Assembly: GCF_023229025.1 (NCBI RefSeq) | Contig: NZ_JALOAA010000012.1 | Span: 1 to 56,920 of the forward strand | Length of the DNA stretch: 56,920 bases | Origin: Sulfurimonas sp. | GTDB lineage: Bacteria; Campylobacterota; Campylobacteria; Campylobacterales; Sulfurimonadaceae | Reading direction: 5' to 3' | Shown here: positions 1 to 8,258 of the stretch, in pieces | Position numbering within the stretch: the stretch's first letter is position 1 | Layout of the letters: the number at the start of each line of letters is the position of its first letter | Translations under genes and position numbers: made by a program | Notes under the pieces: generated by a model | What the model was told of the DNA's origin: nothing | Database searches by the model: none | The model's input: only the letters and a program-made list of their open reading frames with translations

Positions 1-1
1 A

Positions 2-517
2 GCGTTTAGATTTGAGTGGAGGTTTGCCGTTGCTTCTATATTAGCACTTGTTCATGACGTCACTATTGCGCTTGGAGCTATAGCCCTTGTCGGATTAGAG
101 GTAAATCTAGACGTATTAGCCGCACTTCTTACGATTTTAGGCTACTCTTTAAATGACACGATAATCATATTTGACAGAATTCGTGAAAGTGTTGTAAAAA
201 GAGGGGATAGTAAACTTAGCGATATAATTGATGAGTCTATCACAAGAACTCTGGCTAGAACAACACTTACTTCTCTTACGACATTTTTTGTTGTATTTAC
301 ACTTTTTATGTTCGGCGGAGAGATAATTCATGCTTTTGCATTTACTCTTTTGGTAGGAATCGTTGTAGGAACATACTCATCAATTTTTGTTGCTTCTCCG
401 ACTCTTCTTCTTTTTGGATTTGATGTTAAAAATTATCATGTAAAACTTGCACAAAAAGCAAAAAGAGAAGCAGAAAAAGAGAGGATGAGAGCTCAGTATG
501 AATCTGGGGTTATGTAA
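2..517 (+). CDS. secF: Protein translocase subunit SecF (C-terminal part)
   Basis: The 5' end lies outside the window, and the reading frame is open from base 2 to the stop at 515-517. SecF works with SecD in the inner membrane, where the pair uses the proton gradient to help release proteins exported through SecYEG. The visible part carries the hallmark stretch GYSLNDTIIIFDRIRE, followed by hydrophobic segments (around bases 270-310 and 330-415) and a short basic C-terminal tail rich in Lys, Arg and Glu. SecF precedes a small membrane protein and leuS in H. pylori too, so secD is expected just upstream. A hairpin follows the stop. The family assignment is secure; only the N-terminal half is missing. 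Confidence 0.95.
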   Translation, partial: AFRFEWRFAVASILALVHDVTIALGAIALVGLEVNLDVLAALLTILGYSLNDTIIIFDRIRESVVKRGDSKLSDIIDESITRTLARTTLTSLTTFFVVFTLFMFGGEIIHAFAFTLLVGIVVGTYSSIFVASPTLLLFGFDVKNYHVKLAQKAKREAEKERMRAQYESGVM

Positions 518-542
518 AAATATTAAACACTCCTTGCCTAAA

Positions 543-561
543 ATCCGGCTTCTTGCCGGAT
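543..561 (+). terminator. Hairpin after secF, possible terminator
   Basis: A perfect 7-base inverted repeat (ATCCGGC, loop TTCTT, GCCGGAT) begins 25 bases after the secF stop. It is followed by a T-rich but interrupted stretch (aatcttcttt), so termination may be partial. A separate -10 element lies downstream before the next gene, which fits the end of a sec transcript here. Confidence 0.6.
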
Positions 562-609
562 AATCTTCTTTAAAAAGCATCTAATTTTTTATGTTAACAA
601 AATAGAAGA

Positions 610-615
610 TACAAT
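610..615 (+). promoter_or_regulatory. Predicted -10 element (TACAAT) for the small membrane protein gene
   Basis: TACAAT lies about 19 bases upstream of the start codon at 635, just before a clear AAAGGAG ribosome binding site (622-628). No convincing -35 is visible, which is usual for vegetative promoters in Campylobacterota. The position after the secF hairpin supports an independent transcript. Confidence 0.4.
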
Positions 616-634
616 ACTCAAAAAGGAGTTCGTC

Positions 635-820
635 ATGAGTGATGTTACACTGTTGGTATTTTTTCTATTTGTTGTTTTTTGGGTCTACTCAATAATCTCT
701 GTATATAGAGCTAAGTTTAAAGAGAAAAATCAGAAAGTTTTTTGGCGGATAGCAATTGTCTTTGTTCCGCCTTTAGCATTTTTTTATCTTTTTATGAAAA
801 AAAACTTAATTCTAAAATAG
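635..820 (+). CDS. Small membrane protein, PLD-nuclease N-terminal-like
   Basis: This 61-residue protein has two predicted membrane helices (about residues 4-24 and 36-54) separated by a basic, charged loop (YRAKFKEKNQK). The second helix, with a Trp-Arg start and a Pro-Pro kink followed by FFYLFMKK, resembles the short PLDc_N-type membrane domain found alone or in front of cardiolipin synthases. There is no catalytic domain, so no enzymatic role can be claimed. A strong ribosome binding site and its own -10 support real expression. It might equally be an unrelated two-helix membrane protein. Confidence 0.6.
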   Translation: MSDVTLLVFFLFVVFWVYSIISVYRAKFKEKNQKVFWRIAIVFVPPLAFFYLFMKKNLILK

Positions 821-860
821 GCTGCATTAAGACTTCAGTCGCTACTTAAGGTATTTTTTG

Positions 861-866
861 TATAAT
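861..866 (+). promoter_or_regulatory. Predicted -10 element (TATAAT) for the 898-1236 gene and leuS
   Basis: This is a perfect TATAAT with no obvious -35. It would start transcription near base 873. That decides the start codon of the next gene: a TTG at 868 would lie upstream of the transcript start, leaving the ATG at 898 as the usable start. Confidence 0.55.
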
Positions 867-897
867 CTTGTCAATTAATTTAAGCAGAGGTGTTTGT

Positions 898-1236
898 ATG
901 GATTGGGGCAAGGTTATATATGTGTTTTTTTCATTGATGAGTTTAACATCAATTGCGGGTTTTTTATATGAACATAGCGCTGTAGCACTTTTTGTTGCAG
1001 GTAGTTTAAATCTAGTTTCTACATTTTTGAAAATCGGTGTTAGAAATCTCCTCTCTGCGGAACTATTAGCTTCATCCTTAGTAGCTGACCTTCATCTTAT
1101 TCCCGCATTTATATATTTAGAAGTTATTGGAAATTTAGAGTGGGCAATCGCTTTGGCAATCGGTGCTTTAATTGCAAACCTATTCTCTGTAGGTCTTATT
1201 TATATAGAGAGCTCTAAAAATCGTGACGAGTATTAG
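898..1236 (+). CDS. Conserved integral membrane protein between secF and leuS
   Basis: This 112-residue protein is almost wholly hydrophobic, with about four predicted membrane helices and a short polar C-terminus (ESSKNRDEY). I chose the ATG at 898 over an in-frame TTG at 868 because an AGAGG ribosome binding site lies 7 bases before it and a perfect -10 sits at 861-866. Its place between secF and leuS matches a hypothetical gene at the same place in H. pylori (HP1548), so it is probably a Campylobacterota-specific family (perhaps the DUF6394 group; I cannot verify this). The function is unknown. The leuS start follows by 9 bases, so they are probably co-transcribed. Confidence 0.75.
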   Translation: MDWGKVIYVFFSLMSLTSIAGFLYEHSAVALFVAGSLNLVSTFLKIGVRNLLSAELLASSLVADLHLIPAFIYLEVIGNLEWAIALAIGALIANLFSVGLIYIESSKNRDEY

Positions 1237-1245
1237 GAGAAATTT

Positions 1246-3711
1246 TTGCAATATAGTTCAAAAGAGTTAGAGAAGAACTGGCAAGAGTATTGGGCAGAAA
1301 ATAGAAGTTTTGAACCTAGTGAAGATTTTGCAAAAGAGAAGAAATATATACTAAGCATGTTCCCTTTTCCAAGTGGAAGACTTCATATGGGACATGTTAG
1401 AAACTACACGCTTAGTGATGCTTTTGCTAGATACTACCGCCAACAAGGCTTTAATGTTCTTCATCCGATAGGCTTTGACAGCTTTGGTATGCCGGCAGAA
1501 AATGCAGCTATTAAAAACGGTTCACACCCTAAAAAGTGGACTTATGAAAATATTGATTACATGAAGGGGGAGTTTAAGTCTCTTGGATTCTCATTCTCAA
1601 AAGAGCGCGAATTTGCCACAAGCGATGAGTTATATACAAAGTTTGAGCAAGGCTTTATTATCGACATGTACGAAAAAGGGCTTCTCTACCGTAAAAAAGG
1701 CTTTTTGAACTGGTGTGAGAGTTGTCATACTGTTTTGGCAAATGAGCAAGTTATTGACGGTTGCTGCTGGAGATGCGATAATCAGGTAGTCAAAAAAGAT
1801 ATGAATCAGTACTACTTTAAGATTACAGACTATGCAGATGAACTGCTTTTGGATTTAAATAAGCTAGAAGATGGCTGGCCTAAGCAGGTTTTGACGATGC
1901 AGGAGAACTGGATAGGCAAATCAAACGGCTTAGAGTTTAAGTTCTGTTTTGATGAAGAATCATTAAAGAAGCTAGGTGGCAACTTTGATGGTTTTGAAGT
2001 TTTTACAACGCGTCCTGATACAATTTATGGAGTAAGCTACACGGCAATTGCACCCGAACATGAGATTGTAACTTACATGATAGAGAACTCACTACTTGAT
2101 GAGAATACAATTGCGAAAATTAAAGAGATGAAAAATGCTTCGTCCATCGATAGACAAAAAACTAAGAGCGGCTTTGCATTAGGATTGGATGTAGTTCATC
2201 CACTAACTAAGAAAAACGTTCCTCTATGGGTTGCAAATTTTGTTCTTATGGATTATGGAAGCGGTGCCGTTATGGCAGTTCCTGCACATGATGAGAGAGA
2301 TTTTGACTTTGCAAAAAAATACAATCTGCCTATAAATGCCGTAATAAAGCCTTTTGGAGAAGAGTTAAAAAAAGATGAGGCATATACCGAAGTCGGAGAG
2401 CTTTTTAACTCTGAACTCTTTGACGGATTAAACTCCAAAGATGCACAATCAAAAATAATAGAGTATTTCCAAGCTCAAGGTATCGGTAAAAAAACAACCA
2501 ATTACAAACTAAAAGATTGGGGAGTAAGCAGACAGAGATACTGGGGTGCGCCTATCCCTTTTGTTCATTGTGACTCATGCGGCATTGTTATGGAGAAAAA
2601 AGAGAATCTTCCCGTAGCACTTCCTGAAGATATTGAGATTACTGGAGAGGGAAATCCTCTTGAGAAACATCCTACATGGAAGCATTGTAAATGTCCAAAG
2701 TGCGGCAGAGATGCCGTGCGTGAGACAGATACGATGGATACGTTTGTAGAGTCTTCTTGGTACTTTTTACGCTTTTGCGCATCGCCTAAAAACTGGCAAG
2801 AGGAAGCTTTCTCAAAGGAGCAGATTAAGTACTGGATGCATCAAGGGCAAGAGGGAGTTGACCACTATATCGGCGGAATAGAGCACGCAATCCTTCATCT
2901 GCTTTATGCACGATTTTTTACAAAAGTTCTAAGAGATTTGGGGTATCTGGATTTTGATGAGCCTTTTGGTAGGCTTCTTACTCAAGGCATGGTACTAAAA
3001 GATGGTGCTAAGATGAGTAAATCCAAGGGCAATACCGTTGACCCTGATGCAATAATAGAGAAGTACGGTGCTGACACAGCAAGACTTTTTATCCTTTTTG
3101 CAGCACCTCCAACACAGGAGCTGGAGTGGAACGACAGCGCTGTTGAGGGAGCTTATAAGTTTATAAAAAGATTCTATGAGAGAAGCGTAAATGTAGATAA
3201 ATTAGAAACTACTCCTTATATAGAGCAAGCATCTCTCACAAAAGAGGAGAAGTTTGCTAGAAAAAAAGTGTATGAAGCACTTGTAAGAGCCAACGATGTT
3301 TATAGTGAGCGCTATACTTTTAACACCATGATTGCAGGTGTCATGGAGGCTATGAATGCACTTAATCTTCAAACAAACAGAGATGTCTGGAGCGAGGGCT
3401 ATTGGATACTATCTTCCATAATGGAGCCGGTGATTCCTCATGTATGCTGGGATATAAGCAGCAAATATTTCGCACTTAAAAACCTAACACAGCAAAAAGT
3501 GATAGAAGAGGTGTTTGCACAGGACTCTATAACGCTTGGTGTCTCTGTTAACGGTAAAAGAAGATGCGAGATAGAGGTTGCAATAGATGCACCAAAGGAT
3601 GAGATAGTGGCTATAGCAAAAGAAAAAGCACAGAAGTGGCTTGAGGGTAAGACCCTGATAAAAGAGATAGTAGTTCCAAAAAAATTAGTAAACTTAGTAG
3701 TTAAGGATTAA
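1246..3711 (+). CDS. leuS: Leucyl-tRNA synthetase
   Basis: This cytoplasmic class I aminoacyl-tRNA synthetase charges tRNA-Leu. At 821 residues it has the normal bacterial length. The HIGH motif appears as HMGH at residues 47-50 and the KMSKS motif is exact at 589-593. Between them lie two zinc-type Cys clusters (CESC...CCWRC and CDSC...CKCPKC) and an editing (CP1) domain with a T-rich TTRPDTIYG segment. The start is a TTG preceded by AGGAG at 1235-1239. It begins the run leuS, lipoprotein, diguanylate cyclase, folC, with gaps of only a few bases. The identification is certain. Confidence 0.98.
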   Translation: MQYSSKELEKNWQEYWAENRSFEPSEDFAKEKKYILSMFPFPSGRLHMGHVRNYTLSDAFARYYRQQGFNVLHPIGFDSFGMPAENAAIKNGSHPKKWTYENIDYMKGEFKSLGFSFSKEREFATSDELYTKFEQGFIIDMYEKGLLYRKKGFLNWCESCHTVLANEQVIDGCCWRCDNQVVKKDMNQYYFKITDYADELLLDLNKLEDGWPKQVLTMQENWIGKSNGLEFKFCFDEESLKKLGGNFDGFEVFTTRPDTIYGVSYTAIAPEHEIVTYMIENSLLDENTIAKIKEMKNASSIDRQKTKSGFALGLDVVHPLTKKNVPLWVANFVLMDYGSGAVMAVPAHDERDFDFAKKYNLPINAVIKPFGEELKKDEAYTEVGELFNSELFDGLNSKDAQSKIIEYFQAQGIGKKTTNYKLKDWGVSRQRYWGAPIPFVHCDSCGIVMEKKENLPVALPEDIEITGEGNPLEKHPTWKHCKCPKCGRDAVRETDTMDTFVESSWYFLRFCASPKNWQEEAFSKEQIKYWMHQGQEGVDHYIGGIEHAILHLLYARFFTKVLRDLGYLDFDEPFGRLLTQGMVLKDGAKMSKSKGNTVDPDAIIEKYGADTARLFILFAAPPTQELEWNDSAVEGAYKFIKRFYERSVNVDKLETTPYIEQASLTKEEKFARKKVYEALVRANDVYSERYTFNTMIAGVMEAMNALNLQTNRDVWSEGYWILSSIMEPVIPHVCWDISSKYFALKNLTQQKVIEEVFAQDSITLGVSVNGKRRCEIEVAIDAPKDEIVAIAKEKAQKWLEGKTLIKEIVVPKKLVNLVVKD

Positions 3712-3713
3712 TA

Positions 3714-4238
3714 TTGAAACTTTTGCCCAATATCAAAGCATTTTTGTTGCTATCTTTGACTCTTCTTATTTTGAGTGGTTGCGGATATAAGTCAAGTGCT
3801 AAATTTTCTCGTGATGTAATGGGAGAGAAGATAAGTACGAGTGTTGTTATCTCATCCATAGATCCCCAAAACACAGTTATAATTAAAGATGCTGTTGATA
3901 GAGCTATTATAGAAGTGTTTCAGGCATCTTTGGTTAGTAGAGCAGAGTCTCAAACACATCTTGTGCTAAAGATGGGCACTCCATCTTATTCACCTATAGT
4001 TTATGATGAGAACGGTTATGTAATTAGTTATAGAATGAGTATCTCTTTAAATATAATAAAGCAGACAAACGGCACATCAAAAAGCTATAATACTAAAGGA
4101 TTTCATGATTTCTCAGTAGCACCAAATGCTATTGTCACGGATCAAGATAGGTTTGAAGCTATAGGATTTGCCGCACAAAGAGCAATTAACTCATTTGTTG
4201 CACAGGTTTCGGCTGAGGGAGCAAGAGCAAAGAAGTAA
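3714..4238 (+). CDS. lptE: LptE-like LPS-assembly lipoprotein
   Basis: This 174-residue protein starts with TTG two bases after the leuS stop. It has a signal peptide ending in a lipobox, L20-S21-G22-C23, so it should be lipidated at Cys23 and held at the outer membrane. The rest is a mixed alpha/beta domain consistent with LptE, the partner of LptD in inserting lipopolysaccharide into the outer membrane. The equivalent H. pylori position, between leuS and folC, holds a similar lipoprotein gene (HP1546). Sequence motifs in LptE are weak, so the name rests on size, lipobox and position. Confidence 0.65.
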   Translation: MKLLPNIKAFLLLSLTLLILSGCGYKSSAKFSRDVMGEKISTSVVISSIDPQNTVIIKDAVDRAIIEVFQASLVSRAESQTHLVLKMGTPSYSPIVYDENGYVISYRMSISLNIIKQTNGTSKSYNTKGFHDFSVAPNAIVTDQDRFEAIGFAAQRAINSFVAQVSAEGARAKK

Positions 4239-4247
4239 GGAGTAGCT

Positions 4248-5792
4248 ATGAATATTCAAGCAATTATTAAAAAAGCTATAAAAAGATTAGAGTTAGAGGG
4301 TAAACTTTTAACACCTGATTTTTATGCTGAGGCGTTTTGTAAAGAAGCCACAAAAGCAGGCTTTGCTATAGAAGATTGCTCAAAACTTGAGAAATTTAGT
4401 GCTACTTTAAACAAAGAGTTTCAAGATGAGTTAAAAAAATATCATATTACAAACATCTCTGAGCTTGCCCGTTTTTTAATCTCTAAACTAAACAGAACAA
4501 ATCCTTCACACTGTTCAAATGTACTTGAATCACAAATAATGTTTACAAGAAGAGTTCTTCAAGTTATAGAGGTTCTACATAATAACGAGGCAACAGAGTT
4601 AGCAAAAAAAAGTCTCGAGTTGTTAAGTAGAGAGCCTTCTCTTGCAGAGATGGAACAATTTAGACAATTGTGGATAAATTTTTTAACAACCTATGATGAT
4701 ACATTTTTGCAAAAGCTAAAGGCTTTAGGCGATGTGGATAGCGGTAATCTTAAAAAAACTGTACAAAATTTAAATCTGACTAACTTATGCGATAATCCAC
4801 TAAACTCTCTTGAACTCTCTAAAATTGCCTCACTGCTAGTATCATCCTTGACCCCTTCGATTGCATCAAGTGTAAATGAGAAGATAGCCAATATAAGCCA
4901 AAAAATAAAAAGTAATCCTGAGCTGTTGCATGGCACCTCTATTGAAGCCGAAATAAGATCTGCTATTGCCCTTAGAATAGCACTTGATAAGCAGAGCGTC
5001 AAGGAGATGATAGAATCTATCGATGGGGTTTTAGACAAGCTTTCTCTAAGACTTATAGAGATGATAGAGAGTTCGGATAATTCAACTGTTGAGATACAGA
5101 GGATTAAAAAAGAGCTTGAGAGCTATAACGAAAAAACAATTACAAACTTTAGTGTTGCACATAAGAAGATATATGCCATAGCTATAGCTTTGGAGAAAAA
5201 TACTCAGGCACTTGCTAGTGACTTGAAAAAACATAGCAGTGAGGTCAATGCACTTAGTAAAAAGATAGAGCATTTAGAGCAGGAACTACAGCGTGCAAGA
5301 GATGAATCAAAAGAGGATTTTTTAACAAAAATTTACAATAAACGCGCGCTAGATGAGCTAATGAATATCAAAGAAGCAGAGTTTGAGAGATATGGGCACA
5401 ACTATACTCTTGTATTTTTGGATTTGGATCACTTTAAAGATGTTAATGACGACTATGGGCATGATGCCGGCGATGCCGTGCTTTTTGCTTTTGCAAAAAT
5501 ACTTAAAAAAGAGGCTAGAGCAGTTGACATAGTGGGGAGATTTGGAGGAGAGGAGTTTATCGCTATCCTTGGTGAAACAGACACTAAAGGCGGAGTTATT
5601 TTTGCCGAAAAAGTTAGAAAAAAAATTAAAAATACACGTTTAAAATATAAAGAGAATCAGATAAAACTAACCGTTAGCTGCGGGGTAAGTGACAGAAAAT
5701 CTAACTTCTCACTTCAAGGCTTGTTAAAGAGTGCCGATGAGAATCTATACAAGGCAAAAAAAGAGGGTAGAGATAGGGTCGTATATAAGTGA
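4248..5792 (+). CDS. Diguanylate cyclase (GGDEF protein)
   Basis: This 514-residue soluble protein has a C-terminal GGDEF domain (about 345-512) that makes the second messenger cyclic di-GMP. The active-site loop is GGEEF at 433-437. A complete inhibitory I-site (R424-x-x-D427, five residues before GGEEF) is present, so product feedback inhibition is expected. The N-terminal 250 residues are helical with no membrane segment and no known sensor domain that I recognise; residues 250-345 look like a coiled coil. A good AAGGAG site precedes the ATG. It is inserted between the lptE-like gene and folC, where H. pylori has none, so it appears to be a lineage-specific addition to a conserved run. Confidence 0.93.
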   Translation: MNIQAIIKKAIKRLELEGKLLTPDFYAEAFCKEATKAGFAIEDCSKLEKFSATLNKEFQDELKKYHITNISELARFLISKLNRTNPSHCSNVLESQIMFTRRVLQVIEVLHNNEATELAKKSLELLSREPSLAEMEQFRQLWINFLTTYDDTFLQKLKALGDVDSGNLKKTVQNLNLTNLCDNPLNSLELSKIASLLVSSLTPSIASSVNEKIANISQKIKSNPELLHGTSIEAEIRSAIALRIALDKQSVKEMIESIDGVLDKLSLRLIEMIESSDNSTVEIQRIKKELESYNEKTITNFSVAHKKIYAIAIALEKNTQALASDLKKHSSEVNALSKKIEHLEQELQRARDESKEDFLTKIYNKRALDELMNIKEAEFERYGHNYTLVFLDLDHFKDVNDDYGHDAGDAVLFAFAKILKKEARAVDIVGRFGGEEFIAILGETDTKGGVIFAEKVRKKIKNTRLKYKENQIKLTVSCGVSDRKSNFSLQGLLKSADENLYKAKKEGRDRVVYK

Positions 5793-6937
5793 GAGTAGAG
5801 GAGTATTTAAACCTTAAGCCGCTCTATTACGAGGAGATAGATTATAGCCGTATGCCACGAGTTTACGAAAAGATAAAATCCCTCTTTAGTACTCCAAAAA
5901 CAGTTCATATCATCGGGACAAACGGCAAGGGAACTACGGGGCGCTTTTTAGCTGAGGCAATTTTTTCTATGGGCTATAGTGTGGGGCACTATACCTCGCC
6001 CCATATCTTGGAGTTTAATGAGCGCATATGGATAAATGGCTTAAATGTTGCTGATAAAGAGCTTGAAGCCGCACACATAAAACTCCAAGGAATTTTAACA
6101 AAAGATGATGCCTCCTCGCTTAGTTATTTTGAGTATACGACTTTTTTGGCAATGCTGCTGTTTTGTGATTGTGAATATGTCGTTATGGAAGCAGGGCTTG
6201 GCGGTGAACATGATGCGACTGCCGTATTTCCTAAAATATTGACTCTTGTAACACCCATAGCGCATGATCATGAAGCTTTTTTAGGCTCAGAGATAGCCCA
6301 GATAGCTGCTACAAAATTAAATGCGATTCAAAATAGTGCAATTTTAGCTACGCAACAATATGATGAGGTTTATGAAGTTGCAGATAGGTTGTGTTCCAAA
6401 AAGTCTTTAAATATAGAAAAAGTAGATACATTTATTGATGATATTGATAGAGAGAAAATAGATGAGATTTCAAAAAAACTCTCACTAGTCTCATATCTCA
6501 AGCAGAACTTATCTCTTAGCATAGCTGCTTTAAAGTTTTTAGGATTGAAGTATGATAGTGGTAATTTTCAAAAACCACAACTTTTTGCAAGGCTTACAAA
6601 GATAGCAAAGAACATTACAATTGATGTAGGGCACAATGTCTTAGCAGCTAAAAGCATTGTTGAGGCACTTTTGGGGAATAAATATGTAGTTATATATAAC
6701 AGCTACAAAGACAAGAACTATAAAGAGATTTTAGAGATACTAGCACCTATAACTTTACATGTTGAGATAATTGCCATAGATGATAAAAGAGTTGCAGATA
6801 TTAAAAATATTAAAACAGTTTTAACTAACTTAAAGATAGAATATAGACAATTTAAAGAGATAAAGCCTGAGTACAACTACCTTGTATTTGGCTCTTTTAG
6901 TGTAGTTGAAAGATTTTTAAGAGAGTATTATGAATAA
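5789..6937 (+). CDS. folC: Folylpolyglutamate / dihydrofolate synthase
   Basis: The 382-residue cytoplasmic enzyme adds glutamate to folates, and bifunctional members also make dihydrofolate from dihydropteroate. The ATP-binding loop GTNGKGTTG lies at residues 43-51, and the Mur-ligase-like central region contains the expected H-YTSPH and AGLGGEHDAT segments. It starts with GTG, overlapping the diguanylate cyclase stop by 4 bases, and its own stop overlaps the next gene by 8, indicating translational coupling. At 382 residues it is on the short side for the family. The identification is secure; whether it is bifunctional cannot be read from sequence alone. Confidence 0.93.
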   Translation: MRVEEYLNLKPLYYEEIDYSRMPRVYEKIKSLFSTPKTVHIIGTNGKGTTGRFLAEAIFSMGYSVGHYTSPHILEFNERIWINGLNVADKELEAAHIKLQGILTKDDASSLSYFEYTTFLAMLLFCDCEYVVMEAGLGGEHDATAVFPKILTLVTPIAHDHEAFLGSEIAQIAATKLNAIQNSAILATQQYDEVYEVADRLCSKKSLNIEKVDTFIDDIDREKIDEISKKLSLVSYLKQNLSLSIAALKFLGLKYDSGNFQKPQLFARLTKIAKNITIDVGHNVLAAKSIVEALLGNKYVVIYNSYKDKNYKEILEILAPITLHVEIIAIDDKRVADIKNIKTVLTNLKIEYRQFKEIKPEYNYLVFGSFSVVERFLREYYE

Positions 6938-7874
6938 TCACTTTACTATAACTATACATGACGACAATGGCGTAAAGCAGTTTAATCTTCATAAAATTAT
7001 AAAAAAAGCTATTCTTTATGCCGCTATGTTTTTAGGAACAGTTGCTCTTTTTGCAGTAGCTACTATTTTGTATCTTGACTACAAAGTAGATGAGATAAAC
7101 AGAGAACATCAGAGTGTACAAAAGGCTTATTTAGCTCAAAAAGAGAAAAACAGACTGCTTGATGAGAGTATAAAAGATACCCAAGTAGCGTTAATTGATA
7201 AAAAGAGAGAGCTTTTAGAAATCTCAGAGACGCTCTCTGAGATTGAGACGTTAATAGGACTCTCTCCTGTAACAGAGATGTCTCTTCAAGATAGAGTAAA
7301 TGTAACAAAACTAAGTTCTGAACATATGGCTACTCTTATGCAGTTTATTCCTAGCGGCTCTCCAATCAGATATAATGGAATTACAAGCAATTACGGCTAT
7401 AGAATACACCCTACGTTAAACTCTAAGGAGCTTCATCGCGGACTTGATATGAAAGCGGCTATGAATACTCCGGTTTATGCAACTGCTGATGGACTTGTAG
7501 AGTGGGCAGGATTTCATGAAAAAAGCGGTTTTGGTAATCTTGTAATAGTAGAGCACAATTACGGTTTCAAATCATACTTTGCACATTTAAACAAAGTTGT
7601 GATAAAATCCGGAAGCTTTGTAAAAAAAGGTGATTTAATTGCCTATACCGGTAACTCAGGCATGAGTAGCGGTCCACATCTCCATTATGAAATAAGATTT
7701 ATCCAAAGACCGGTTAATCCTATAGCATTTGTAAAGTGGAGTGTTAAAAATTATAGAGATATATTTGAAAAGGAGAAACAGATACCATGGCAATCTTTAA
7801 TAGCGGCGACAGCGCACATAAAAGTACCAAACCCGACACAAACACTACCATCATCACAGCTGGCTCTACAATAA
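6930..7874 (+). CDS. M23 peptidoglycan endopeptidase (Csd1/Csd2-like cell-shape protein)
   Basis: This 314-residue protein has one N-terminal membrane helix (about 26-48), a periplasmic coiled coil (50-105) and an M23 LytM domain (about 140-270). All four zinc or catalytic positions are present: H169-x-x-x-D173 and H250-x-H252. It should cut peptide cross-links in peptidoglycan. In H. pylori two such genes, csd2 and csd1, lie between folC and ccmA and are required for helical shape; here a single gene fills the slot and overlaps the bactofilin gene by 88 bases. The long out-of-frame overlap means the last 29 residues are dictated by two genes at once. I infer a cell-curvature role by position and domain. 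Confidence 0.9.
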   Translation: MNNHFTITIHDDNGVKQFNLHKIIKKAILYAAMFLGTVALFAVATILYLDYKVDEINREHQSVQKAYLAQKEKNRLLDESIKDTQVALIDKKRELLEISETLSEIETLIGLSPVTEMSLQDRVNVTKLSSEHMATLMQFIPSGSPIRYNGITSNYGYRIHPTLNSKELHRGLDMKAAMNTPVYATADGLVEWAGFHEKSGFGNLVIVEHNYGFKSYFAHLNKVVIKSGSFVKKGDLIAYTGNSGMSSGPHLHYEIRFIQRPVNPIAFVKWSVKNYRDIFEKEKQIPWQSLIAATAHIKVPNPTQTLPSSQLALQ

Positions 7875-8242
7875 AAGGAGAGATGAATCTTGCATGCAAT
7901 CTCTATGTTGATGGAGAGTTTGAGGGAGTAATAAACTCAAGCAAAGAGGTAAATGTTGGTAAAAACGGACATATAAAAGGGGATATCTCTACCACAAGAC
8001 TTGTTGTACAAGGGTATGTAGAAGGCAGTGTAAATGCTGCAAGAGTCGAGATAAAAGCTCAAGGCAGAGTAAACGGCTCAATAGAGTCTGGTGAGTTAGT
8101 AATTGAAGCAAAAGGTATTTTTGAAGGAAATAGCATTGTGAAAAATGCACCGCAGACACCTATGAAAACATCAGATAGTGATAACATTCCCGCAGATACG
8201 CTTATAAGCGCTATTAGTGAAAATAAGGCAAAAGTATCATAG
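7787..8242 (+). CDS. ccmA: Bactofilin (CcmA-like)
   Basis: This 151-residue protein has a central bactofilin domain (about 20-115) built of short hydrophobic/Gly beta repeats (for example VDGEFEG, VGKNGHIKG, VEIKAQGRVNGS), flanked by polar disordered tails. Bactofilins polymerise without nucleotide into filaments at the membrane; CcmA of H. pylori scaffolds the Csd peptidases for helical shape. The ATG at 7787 is preceded by AAAGGAG (7768-7776), so I accept it even though it overlaps the upstream peptidase gene by 88 bases. The order M23 peptidase, ccmA, mfd matches H. pylori HP1543-HP1541. Confidence 0.92.
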   Translation: MAIFNSGDSAHKSTKPDTNTTIITAGSTIKGEMNLACNLYVDGEFEGVINSSKEVNVGKNGHIKGDISTTRLVVQGYVEGSVNAARVEIKAQGRVNGSIESGELVIEAKGIFEGNSIVKNAPQTPMKTSDSDNIPADTLISAISENKAKVS

Positions 8243-8258
8243 TCTTAAGTCTAATTTA

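Noticed and set aside
868..897. TTG at 868 as the start of the membrane protein before leuS
   Set aside because: It lies directly next to a perfect TATAAT and would be upstream of the expected transcript start; the ATG at 898 has a ribosome binding site.
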